This document shows positions 47,774 through 57,885 of a stretch of 64,000 nucleotides of DNA, piece after piece. The notes beneath the pieces are model-generated. The model saw nothing but the letters and a program-made list of their open reading frames with translations. It was not told where the DNA came from and did not search any database. The position numbers were made by a program, and so were the translations under genes. The stretch's first letter is position 1. Each line of letters begins with the position of its first letter. Origin of the DNA: Fusarium oxysporum f. sp. lycopersici 4287 (lineage: Eukaryota > Ascomycota > Sordariomycetes > Hypocreales > Nectriaceae); assembly GCF_000149955.1 (NCBI RefSeq), contig NC_030989.1:2179839-2243838 (forward strand), written 5' to 3'.

Positions 47774-49025
47774 ATGTGGTATGATAACGAAGATCGGCGA
47801 GGCATCTAGGATCTGCGATCCGAGACACCTCTGACGGGTTATCTGTTGCTAGCAGGCGTGCTCATAGTTGTGATATTTGAGAGGAAGATAAGTGGCAGAA
47901 TTTGGAGAAGATAGATAGACCACAGCACAACCCTCACGCACGCAAACATACACAGAATCACCTGTTAGTTTATTCTGCATAGTATGCACATGGCATGGGT
48001 CTTTTAGGGCAAACTTGATGTTGAAAGATGGCCAAATGTATGGAAACAGGATCAAAGACATGGGCCAGAGTCAGGATCAGAGTCAGAGTCTGAAAAAGGC
48101 AAACATGGGACTTGAAGATGATTTGATGAAGTGCACATTGCAGCCATTTCTTTTTTTAGTTGTTATATCCCAAGAAAAAAACTTCATGATGATACGATGT
48201 TGAGCATACGCAGGTGATCAACAGTGAAACAGAGTTAGTAGCAAACTTAGATGTTAGAGTATTCTCTCTGCATGTCAGGAACTATACACGTTGAGAGACT
48301 ACTAATCAAATAGAGACATCAAGTAATATCATGACTTTTGTTTCGCCCAATCCTCATCGGCCAACTTACCTTCAGGAACGTGACAATCAGAGAAGTCCGA
48401 GTGACAAGACAACAGATCAAAAGGTCTAGACCGAGCCAGCAATTCAGCCGTGATAGGCCGTTGGCCATATCGAGCTAGCGTTTTGGTGCTTGAGGCTCTG
48501 GTGTTGATGACGATCATGAAGTTTGCCAGCGTGTACCTACATACATGCATGTGGCCAGTAAAAGAGACCACAGGCTTATGAATCACCACGCAATTCGTTG
48601 TAAGCTGTTGAGTATTCGGCAGAAAATGTGGCAATTGCTGCCTGAAATATATCCATTTTCAAGCGATGAAAGTGAGTTAGAACTTATTAATGTTAGTGCA
48701 TCAATTGTCAAGATCATGTTCTTTTAAGTCTTGTTCTAGGCGTTAACCCCGCTATATCTAGCTCCACTAGCTCCCCCAATCTCATGCCCTCTATCTCCAA
48801 CAGCTGCCCTCCATTACCTTACCTTACCATAGCAGCGTCAGAACTTATTCATTCCCTCCAATGTCTTAGATCTCGACACTACATATCAACGTCCTGTCTC
48901 CCTTTTAGCAACGGCACTCTTCTTATTCAACTTCCTGATCACCAAATGCTTCAAATCTCGTATCTATGACCTCCTGGGCTTCCTAATTTGACCATCACTA
49001 TCACTAGACTCTGTGTTTACACGTC
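47774..49025. other. Intergenic: FMK1 3' UTR and OXR1 promoter
   Basis: A 1.25-kb spacer. A short direct repeat of GAGTCAG/GATCAG units lies around 48066-48091. No gene recognised. Confidence 0.5.
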
Positions 49026-50052
49026 ATGAGCTCTTCTGACCGCAACGAATCCCCCGAAACTCCCGAATCTTCTGGCGCCGCTACACCCAACAATCCTAAT
49101 CGCGCCTCTGCATCCTACATCACAAACATGTGGACCGGCCTCATCCGTCGCTTCTCTAGTGAGGGTTCGTTCCCTAGCCAGGCCGACACCGCCTACGACG
49201 ACGACTACAAGTACCACAACGGCAATGGCACAAAGGACGGTATAAACGGTGTCTTCACACCCGTGCGCCGTACAGCGAGCCCCCTTCGTCCTCCACCTCT
49301 GGATCCTCTTGTTCTTCATGGTTATCGTCAGGGCACGCCCACGTCGGCTAAGTTACTGACGGCCGCTGTCGCGGAGGAGATTCGCACCATGGTTCCTGAG
49401 CGCCTACGCATCGTGGACGACTGGCATCTGGTCTACAGCCTTGAGCAGGACGGCGCGAGCTTGGCGACTCTGTATCAGCGCTGTCGACAATACGAAGGCA
49501 AACGAGCTGGTTTTGTCCTGGTCGTCAAAGACCTAGAAGGAGGGGTGCGTATCGAGTGAGCTCATATGACGTTATGCCGTTAACTAACATGCTTAGATCT
49601 TTGGCGCATACCTATCCGAATACCCGCATCCTGCGCACTCGTACTTCGGTAACGGCGAATGCTTCCTCTGGCGAGCCTCGACTATCACGCCTCTTCCACC
49701 ACCTCCATCAGCTGATACGACAAACCTGAACTCTCGAATTACAACGCTCGCCCCGCCACCGCCTTCGTCGGAGAGCAACACCCCTACACATTCTCGCGCG
49801 CCGTCGCCTACACCTAGCGAAGCTGTCAGGTTCAAAGCATTCCCATACAGTGGTCTAAATGACTTCTGCATCAACTGCGAGACCGGCTTTCTAAGTGTTG
49901 GATCAGGCGGTGGGCACTACGGGCTATGGTTAGACAACGGACTTGAAAACGGACATAGCTCAAGGTGCGAAACCTTTGGTAACGAACCTCTGAGTGACGA
50001 GGGAACCAAATTTGGCGTCATCGGAGTCGAACTCTGGGTTATGGGCGTATGA
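49026..50052 (+). CDS. OXR1: Oxidation resistance protein 1, TLDc domain
   Basis: Two exons, 49026-49544 and 49597-50052 (52-nt intron, donor GTGCGT, CTAAC branch, TTAG acceptor), giving 324 residues. Residues 1 to about 110 are polar and Ser/Pro-rich. The TLDc domain follows: WHLVYSLEQDGASLATLYQ, GFVLVVKD, then across the intron IFGAYLSEYPHP and GNGECFLWR, and finally GLWLDNGLENGHSS, ETFGNEPLS and FGVIGVELWVMGV. A Pro-rich insertion of about 45 residues (around LPPPPSADT to SRAPSPTPSE) interrupts the domain. OXR1 proteins protect against oxidative stress; yeast Oxr1 also promotes V-ATPase disassembly. The gene is convergent with HEM4. Confidence 0.92.
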
Positions 50053-50377
50053 TGATGATGGTTCGGTATGGCTCTCACATGTTTGCATGGCGCTCGGTGT
50101 TATGATATGGTATTCGCAGGCGGATTGGTCTCTCATTAAATTGATGATCAATGGGAAGAAGGAAGATCTGTGTGCTGTGAAGGCAGAGCGACCTTTGTTT
50201 GGATAAAGTTTTTGGGTATATAACAAGGAGGACAACAGCAAAAAATATTCAAGGCAAGATCAGTAAAAATCAATGATACCCGGAGCTGATACTCCCAACT
50301 CTTTACACCATTAGTGGCCCTTTCAATACTCCGCAAATATTCTTACAAAAAGATCAAATGTTTTATTGCTCCCTGTC
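50053..50377. other. Convergent 3' region, OXR1 / HEM4
   Basis: A 325-bp spacer with both 3' UTRs; nothing else seen. Confidence 0.55.
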
Positions 50378-51412
50378 TCAGCTCTGTCTCTTGGCCATAA
50401 ACGCCTGGATCCCTTCCAGTACTCCTTGAGGTGTCGGTGACTCTGCGCACACGTCAGGCTCGAATCCAAAGGACAGCAGGTGATCTCTCGTCGTAGGTCC
50501 GATGGTCGCGATAAACGTCTTGCCGTCCCGTTCGTAGCCCTTATACACTTTATTGGTTTCAGGATCCAGAATTCCCATGACTCGAAGCATACTATCGCAT
50601 CCGGTTGGTGAGAATACCACAATCCATCGCATAGGATCATTGCGCGTTTCGCTGAGGACCCTGCGTAGATCAACCGGAAAGCTCTCCATGACACCCGTCC
50701 CATAGACGACCGTCTCTGTCACACGAATGCGCTCTGTATCCGGTAGTGCGCCGTCCTGTAGCGTTTTGGGGATGATGTCACGGCGGGTCTCTCCAACGAG
50801 GAATAGAATCGGCGGGAGAGTCGCACGAGCTTGGTCGCGGTACCATTCGTAGTAGTGGGCGAGGATAAAAGGAGCCAGGGCTGCGCCGTTGCCTGTGTGG
50901 CTACCGAAGACTTTGAGAGGAGGATCTTGAGGGACGGCGGCGAGGGCGCGAGTAGTGGCGGGGCCGACACTGTAGACGGGGATGTTCTGTAGATGGGGCC
51001 ATGAGGTGTTATCCTCAGGGTTGGGAGTGTCCTCTGTCGCAAGAGAGATTGTGTTAGCTGAGGTGGTTCTAGAGATATGATTACTCCAAGGTTATGACGT
51101 ACCGGCTTTACCATCTTCGACAAGCTTCACAAAAGCTTCGACGGCGCGTTGCGATGTGAAGATCAAGCCGCCGTATTCATGATGTTCCTGGTTTCCGATG
51201 CGGCGATCGCGAAGTAGCGCTGCGACTTCCTTCATGCCATCACTGTGAAATTGATGCAGCAGAACAGGCACGAACTGCGGCGCAAAACCACTGCCATGAA
51301 TACTAGATTCTGAGAAAAGATCCTCGTAGGAATCGCCAGGGCTCGATCTCGTCTTGAGTAGGAGAACAGGTATCCTGGAGGCTTGCTCCGTGGTGGAATT
51401 GGTAGTTGTCAT
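50378..51412 (-). CDS. HEM4: Uroporphyrinogen-III synthase
   Basis: Two minus-strand exons, 51412-51103 and 51033-50378 (69-nt intron, donor GTACGT), giving 321 residues. The enzyme closes and inverts hydroxymethylbilane to uroporphyrinogen III in heme synthesis, in the cytosol. Two-lobed HemD features are readable: IPVLLLKTRSSPGDSYEDLF at the N-terminus, GLIFTSQRAVEAFVKLV, PVYSVGPATTRAL after the splice, PILFLVGETRRDIIPKTL, and the C-terminal TFIATIGPTTRDHLLSFG. The start at 51412 gives MTTTNSTTEQ. An in-frame ATG 42 nt upstream would add 14 residues; the shorter form was chosen because it lies closer to the first conserved strand. Confidence 0.93.
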
Positions 51413-51844
51413 GATGAGTTGAGATTGGTCTGATGCGTATATGTATGGATTCATGCGGCTGGCGATACTATCGATGCGTAGTTTTTAGGATGAAAGAATG
51501 GCGGAGAGGTGATCAATGGGAGAACGAAGTCGAGATCATGAGGTGGGAAGATCAGCAACTTTCGGAGACTCGGAAGGTGGGATGGGGGTGAGGGGCTCAT
51601 GGGAAAAGTGGGCGACAGCTTTATCGATAGGGACGGCAGTTGAAGAGCTTCCAGGTTCCATCAGGTTCACTGAATATCTTCACTGGTTTGTCAAGGTGAC
51701 TTTTTGATAACAAAGACAGTCATTGTAATGACATATAATTTTGTGAATAGTGAATGAGATCTAATTATCGAGCTGGGTATTCAATGCAGAAACAACCATC
51801 TATCAACAATAACTCCAACGCCTTCGTACAAGCAACCTAAGCAA
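51413..51844. other. Intergenic: HEM4 promoter and MFS 3' UTR
   Basis: A 432-bp spacer between two minus-strand genes. No distinctive element seen. Confidence 0.5.
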
Positions 51845-53581
51845 TCAAGTAACCGACTTCTCCTCTGCCTCATTGTCACTCTCCTTTGTTGTCTCGACTA
51901 CTTCTTTCTTCACGCTGGCCCACTCCATAGCCAACGCCCCCAAGATAGCCAGGCAAGCCATGATGAGTGCGACGCGGAAGCAAACATGCAGCGAATCGTT
52001 GTAGGCAGTCAGTGTCTCCTTGTGGAACTTCTCAGGGATAGTCTTGAGAAGCCCTGTTAAACCAGCTGACTCGATCTGCTTGGGAGTAACGCTTGCAAAA
52101 GCGGACAAACGCTTGGCCAATTCACCATCGAGAACGTTGGTGCCAACAGAAACGAAAATGGCACCAGAGAGTGTTTGGGCAAAGATGACGAGTGAAGCAC
52201 CAATCGATACCTGGTTGCGTGGGAGCACAGTCTGGGCAGCCATGTTGGGAGCCTGGGAACAAGCACCGAGACCAAAGCCATATACAATCTGATATCCAAT
52301 CCATTGGCCTTCTGAAGCATTGGTGCCAAGGATAGTAAAAAGGCTAGCGCCGATGGAAGAGATGCAGATTCCGGCAATGAGGAACGGCATATAATATCCA
52401 ATGCGAGAGGTAAGAACACCGCTGATGATGGATCCAACAACAAGAGCGAGTACCATGGCCAAGAGATGAATACCACTGTCCATGGCAGAATCTCCGTTGA
52501 TGACCTGAAACCAGACAGGGAGGAAGTAAATCAACAGTGTCTGGTGGGCACCAATACAGAAGCTCACCCAAAAGCCACCGAAGATGCTGCGCTTGGCGAA
52601 GATGTGAGGAGGGACAGTTGCTTGTTCGGGCTTCCAGATCTGGATGAGGACAAAGGCGATGAGGAGAGTGAAAGCAACCACCAGCAAAGCAATAATACGA
52701 CCATTGTTCCACTAAGTGATGTTAGTTGAGTCGATGCAGCACAGGGGACAAACACCTACGCTATACTCGAAGCCACCCCATTGGAGAGCCAGGCAGAGGC
52801 ATACGACTCCAGGGATAAGAGCAACCAAGCCGAGTAAGTTTAGCTGCTGGAGCTTGTACATGAGACCGGTCTTCTCAGTCGATTGACGGGGAACTTGGAG
52901 AAATAGGAAGACGAAGGTCAAGACAACGGCGCCAAGGGGGAGGTTTATGTAGAAGCACCATCTCCATGTGACGTGAGTTGTGAAGACACCTCCAATGACG
53001 GGTCCAATAGCTGAAGCGATTCCAAAGACTGCACCGAAGAGACCTTGGTACTGAGGTCGCTTCTCAAGAGGGACAGCATAGACAATGATGACGAGCTAAC
53101 AGTGTGAGTGAGGGTGTTGCCCTCGGGGCAATAGGGGACAACTCACGATACCAGATTGAGTACCAGCACCGCCTAGACCTGCGACAGCTCTTCCAATGAT
53201 GAAAGCAATCGAGTTTGGGGCGGCACCACAAATAGCTGAGCCAATCTCAAAGAGTACCATGGCAGTCATGAAAGTGGTCTTGATATCCAAGATGGTGTAT
53301 AGTTTGCCGAATACTAGCAAGAAGGCACAGTTGGTAAGAAGGTAAGCTGTGCCATACCAGCCAAGGTCACTCGCAGCATGGAAGTCGTTCGTGATAGCGG
53401 GAATAGCAGTCGAGATGATGAGTTTGTCCTGAAGACAGTTAGTTGTGTCATAGTATCGAGTGTTTACAGGACATACCAAGGCAACCAGGAACATGCTGAT
53501 ATAGAGCGAAATCATTAATATGGCAAACTTCATGCCTTTTGGGTAGACCACATCGGCCGGGGCATTGTCTGAGGCGATCAT
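51845..53581 (-). CDS. MFS efflux transporter, DHA2 14-helix type
   Basis: Four minus-strand exons: 53581-53477, 53428-53147, 53095-52760 and 52711-51845 (introns 48, 51 and 48 nt), giving 529 residues. About 14 hydrophobic segments are seen. Family signals are [18 protein letters not shown], which bridges intron 1 (the LDxTIVNVALP-like first helix), [38 protein letters not shown], and motif C as [28 protein letters not shown]. This group includes toxin and antifungal efflux pumps; the substrate cannot be read from sequence. It is divergent from Zn2Cys6 TF3 across a 688-bp promoter packed with GTCCG motifs, a typical arrangement of a regulator with its pump. No biosynthetic gene lies beside them in the window. 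Confidence 0.92.
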
Positions 53582-54269
53582 TGTGATGGTATATAAGAAG
53601 TGTAGTCTAAATAGAGGAGTAGTTGAGGTTGAATGAGCAAGTTGCTAATACAGTTGTAGAATGTAATTGTTGTGGAGGATATGATTGAATTGGATCGAGT
53701 GGAATCATCGAATTCTCTTGTTGTTATATATAATTATCGGTATATCACAAAATGTCCGCCATGAAATCCATCGACAATGTCCGTAGAGAAATGGTATTTC
53801 GGACAGTCAAAACTGACCAATGAGCTTACACCATGACCGTCCGACCGTCCGCTGAGTGACCCTCCACGAAGGATCAACGTCCGAAAATCCTTCGTTTGTC
53901 CGCTCTTACTGCTTGAAACAAAGATGAGAGGCTGAGCCGCTTTATTTAATTATTTCCATTCCGTTTATCTGTCTTACTCAATATGAATATGAGATTGATG
54001 GTTAGAGACCATTACTCAAGGAACATTCCGTGATTGACTTGGGGTTCTCACGATGCGTATTAAACCAGATCTCAAACAGTATATTTTACAAACTATACAA
54101 TATATCTGATTGTGTTCTCTTCTGTTGGGTATCATCGGTGCTGAATCACGTGTGGCTCTTAGGATCATGAGTGAAAATGACTTCACGTCCAGTAGTCAAA
54201 CTTCAGTTTACACTAGCTTCATCATTTGTGTCAGATTGAGAGGCAAATAAGCCCTCACCGCTCTAACTC
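53582..54269. other. Divergent promoter, MFS pump / Zn2Cys6 TF3
   Basis: A 688-bp spacer containing both promoters. It holds a dense cluster of GTCCG motifs at 53754-53902, listed separately; the remainder is A/T-rich. Confidence 0.7.
53754..53902. promoter_or_regulatory. Array of seven GTCCG motifs
   Basis: GTCCG starts at 53754, 53779, 53839, 53847, 53879 and 53898, with the inverse CGGAC at 53800-53804. That is seven copies in 149 bp where fewer than one is expected by chance. Two flanks agree further (GTCCGAAA at 53879 and, inverted, at 53797-53804). CGGAC contains the CGG triplet bound by Zn2Cys6 proteins, so the adjacent TF3 is the natural candidate binder (inference). Confidence 0.55.
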
Positions 54270-56628
54270 ATGGAAACTCATCAAGCACAGTCAAAACCTC
54301 AAACAAGAAAACGTGAGAAGCCAATCCTCAGCTGTAATTTCTGCAGGGGACGCAAGTAAGCCAGACAAACCAGAGTGACACCCAATATGGTGTTGACTGT
54401 ATTACAGACTTCGATGCGATAGACAGTCACCGTGCGGCGCCTGCACACGGCGCGGAAAACCTACCGAATGCATCTTCACTTGCTCGGAACAAGAACGCAA
54501 GGATGCCATCGATTACAGACCTCATAACAGAAGTCAGAAAGCTCGCCAGAGAATAGCTCGTCTTGAGAATCTGGTGACAGAACTGAGAGATAAGGCTGAG
54601 AGCTCAAACAAGTCGATGAGCGACACAGCCCAAGCAGACAATGCCTCGAGTGGTTTTGAGCCTACTGCATCAGGCACATCACCAAATGTTCGAATGGGAA
54701 ACCTGAATCTGGCAGATGACCAGGCTGTGTACACAGGTAGCTCACATTGGGCCACAATATTGGAAGATGTAAGAATAAGACACATTATGAAGACTTTCGA
54801 CTGACAGAATACTCCAGATTCAACAACTCAGAGATGAGCTCACTGATGATGGCTCTGACATTGTCAGTGAAAGGTCTTCTCCTTTTGCTAGTGGCTTGAT
54901 ACAGCAGTCTCAGACAGCGAGAATATCTCTACTTGCTAATGTTTCGTGTCTTCCCGTAGACCAGATCCTAGCTTTGGTTCCTCCTCGCAAGATAGTTGAC
55001 AGATACATCTTCCAGTACTTCAACACTTTCGACTCAAGTAAGTCATGGCTTTCATATTCAGCCAACTGCTAACTCCCTCTTACTAGTCATCCTTCATCGA
55101 GGCAAATTCCTTGCAGAAGTCAGCATACAACAAAAATCCAAGGGGACAATTGCTAATCCATCTATAGTATGCAAATTTCTGGGTAAACCCCTCAGGTGCC
55201 TCTATCATCTGGGTCGGGTTCTTGTTCAGCATCATGAGTATGGCTGTATCGCTGCAGAAAAAGGAGGCAGGGGTCCATGACGTGTCCGCTTCTGAACTGC
55301 AAACAACGCTGGATACTTACCGAACGCTCACTATCCACTGCTTGGTTGCTGGAGATTACCTTCGTTCCAGCGCGCACACGGTTGAGACACTCATATTGCA
55401 CTTTGCTGTTGACCAAGAGGCCGACGCCGATGCAAATATTGGAAACTGGGTTCTCATGGGCGTTATCATAAGGATAGCCATGCGGATGGGTCTTCATCGT
55501 GAGCCATCCCACTGGCCAAATATCCGACCTTTGCAAGCTGAGCTTCGGCGACGAGCGTGGACAGCTTTGTACAGCATCGACTTCTTCACCAGTACCCAGA
55601 TCGGGCTCCCACGTATTATCAAAGATTCCCAATGCGACACTCGCCCGCCCTCGTATCTTTTGGATAGCGACATTGGTTTTGAGCACAATACCCTTCCGCC
55701 TGAGAGGCCACATTCAGAACCTTCCATGTTGGCGTTTAATATCCACAGGCATGGAGTTATCAAGGTTGCTGCTGAGATATACGACACAACCGAAGCAGGA
55801 CCCCCTTCACCAGCTACTATTGCGACCTTACAGGCCAAGCTCGAGAGAGCCACAGATTCCTTGCCCGACTGGCTCAGGCTAAAGCCTCTCGAAGAGTCGA
55901 TTGCGGACAGTCCAGCCACAATCCTCAATCGAATGATGCTTGATATCATCACCCAGAAAGCCATCTACCTCCTCCATCGACACAGTTTCGTCAGAGGGTC
56001 AGCGGGAGAAGAGAGTGTCGGATCCAATGAGATATGCATCAAGGCCGCCTTGGCGATCCTGGAGCACCAGCGACGCATGAACGAAGAAACTCAACCAGGA
56101 GGCCTCATGTACAACATACGCTGGAGAGTTGCCGCACCACTTAGACACGAGTTCATGCAAGCTACCATGATGCTGTGCTTTGCGTTGAGTAGATACGATG
56201 CAGGACGTGATTTGCATCGGCGAAGTGATATCTTGCGAGCTTTGATTTTAGCAAAGGACATCTGGGAGACGAGATCCGACCAATCTCTTGAAGCTCAAAG
56301 AGCTGTCAAGGCGATATCGGTCATGCTTGAGCAAGATCGGAAGAGTTCGGTGTCTGTTTCATCACCATCCACCGGTAAGTCTCTTTACCTTTCAAGTCTC
56401 GTTATTTGCTGCTGATTCTTGTGTATAGCATTTAATCATTCATCTCTGTCATCCGCGGAGAACCACCTTGGCGGTTTTGATAACACATTCGGTCAAACCA
56501 TGGCATTGGACCCGTCCTTTTTCTCAGTTGGCGATGATATGACAGCGTTGAGCAAGGTCATGGATGAGTTCATGAATGATACAGCTGCAACGGGATTGTC
56601 AAGTTCGCCTTTTGGAAACACGAGCTGA
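54270..56628 (+). CDS. Zn2Cys6 transcription factor 3
   Basis: Six exons: 54270-54355, 54408-54768, 54818-55037, 55087-55118, 55168-56374 and 56429-56628, giving 701 residues. The cluster is C22-X2-C25-X6-C32-X5-C38-X2-C41-X8-C50, split by intron 1 in the Lys codon of GRK. A short coiled-coil-like stretch follows (QRIARLENLVTELRDKA). The fungal-specific transcription factor domain spans about 205-480, with RYIFQYFNTFDS, YANFWVNPSGASIIWVGFLF, RIAMRMGLHREPSHWP and ELRRRAWTALYSIDFF. Exon 4 is only 32 nt; skipping it would shift the frame. Acceptor choice in intron 2 is forced, since the nearer CAG leads to a stop. The gene is divergent from the MFS pump and probably regulates it. Confidence 0.9.
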
Positions 56629-57270
56629 CTGTCATAGACATTGGCAAATAAGAAGCGATTTGACGGAGATGCTTGAATCGTCACTTCCGTATAATCATGA
56701 ATTAATCATACATTTTCAAGAGACGAAACAAGACTCAACCGGAAATGATGCTAGAGTGAAGAATGCACATCCTCAACTAAAGAAGCTCCATCGGCAACGA
56801 GTTGAGAGTGGGTTGCCTCGCCCCATAATCACCCGGAAGATGGCGCTGCTCCGGCCTGAATTTGGCCTGCCCCTGGAAGCTTCCAGGATTTGATGGCTTA
56901 TCGATAAGAAATAGCCTCGAATTCTGTCAATTAGACAGTTGATAGAATGTTTTAACATCCTGGCAGTTTAGCTTCTTTTCTTCTATGTAGACAGAGGCTG
57001 ACAAATAGACGTCACACCACGACAATCGTAAAAGTCTCGAGACCCCAATTCTAGTTCTTCTTTTCAGTCCCTAGATTCTTTCGTGGCGTTTCGTTCGTTG
57101 ACATTAATTGATTGATTGCTTACCTGATTTGTTTCACTTACTCAGTCCCCTAATAATTCCACCGAAAGCGCCGACTGCTTGTTCCTGTCTTATTCCTTAG
57201 CGGTAGCTCGCCTCAGAAGTCGAGTTAGAGCCAGAATCAGAGATCTCACCACCACAAGTGGCGCCATTCA
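56629..57270. other. Intergenic: TF3 3' UTR and ERV1 promoter
   Basis: A 642-bp spacer between two plus-strand genes. Nothing distinctive seen. Confidence 0.5.
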
Positions 57271-57885
57271 ATGTCGAGCGATCCAAACGATCAACAGCAG
57301 GCGGCTGCGCCCGCTGCCCCTGCGTCGTCGGTAGGAGGCTCTGCTGAGCCGCCTAAGAGGATCCCCAAGGGAGTGGTACTAGGCCCTGACGGCAAGCCGT
57401 GAGTTTCATCGTTACGCCCTGCAAATGGAGCCCTATTCGACTGACCCTTGTTCAGATGCCGGAATTGTACGTCTTTTGCTGCATGGGCTTCCCAGACAAA
57501 GAGTACTCTCAAACAGGATGCTGCAAAAGTCAAGGGTCCTCCAGCCGACTGCCCTCCAGATGTTGAGGTGCTAGGCCGTAGTACATGGACATTGCTTCAC
57601 TCTATTGCCGCTCAGTATCCGGAACAGCCGTCAAGCGGCCAAAAATCAGACCTTCTCAGCTTTGTCGGTCTATTCTCTAAGCTATATCCTTGCTGGGTCT
57701 GCGCAGAAGATTTCCAGGGCTATCTAAAACGAGAAGCGCCACAGGTCAACAGTCGTGATGAGTTCGGCAAGTGGCTGTGCGGCGCACACAACGACGTCAA
57801 CCGCAAATTGGGCAAGCCTGAGTTCGACTGTTCCAAGTGGGAGGAGCGGTGGCGGACAGGCTGGAAGGATGGAAGATGCGATTAA
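57271..57885 (+). CDS. ERV1: Mitochondrial FAD-linked sulfhydryl oxidase
   Basis: Two exons, 57271-57398 and 57456-57885 (57-nt intron), giving 185 residues (yeast Erv1 is 189). Erv1 reoxidises Mia40 in the mitochondrial intermembrane space and passes electrons to cytochrome c or oxygen. The shuttle pair is C44-RN-C47, which the splice places right after PDGKP. The FAD-proximal active pair is C122-WV-C125 in LYPCWVCAEDF. The structural pair is C151-X16-C168 in CGAHNDVNRKLGKPEFDC, and WTLLHSIAAQYP is the first helix of the four-helix bundle. An extra Cys184 lies at the C-terminus. The Ala/Pro-rich N-terminus lacks an amphipathic presequence, as expected for a Mia40-type import substrate. Confidence 0.96.

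Noticed and set aside
51845..56628. A secondary-metabolite gene cluster
   Set aside because: Only a pump and a regulator are present; no synthase, P450 or other tailoring enzyme nearby, and ERV1 and HEM4 flank the pair.
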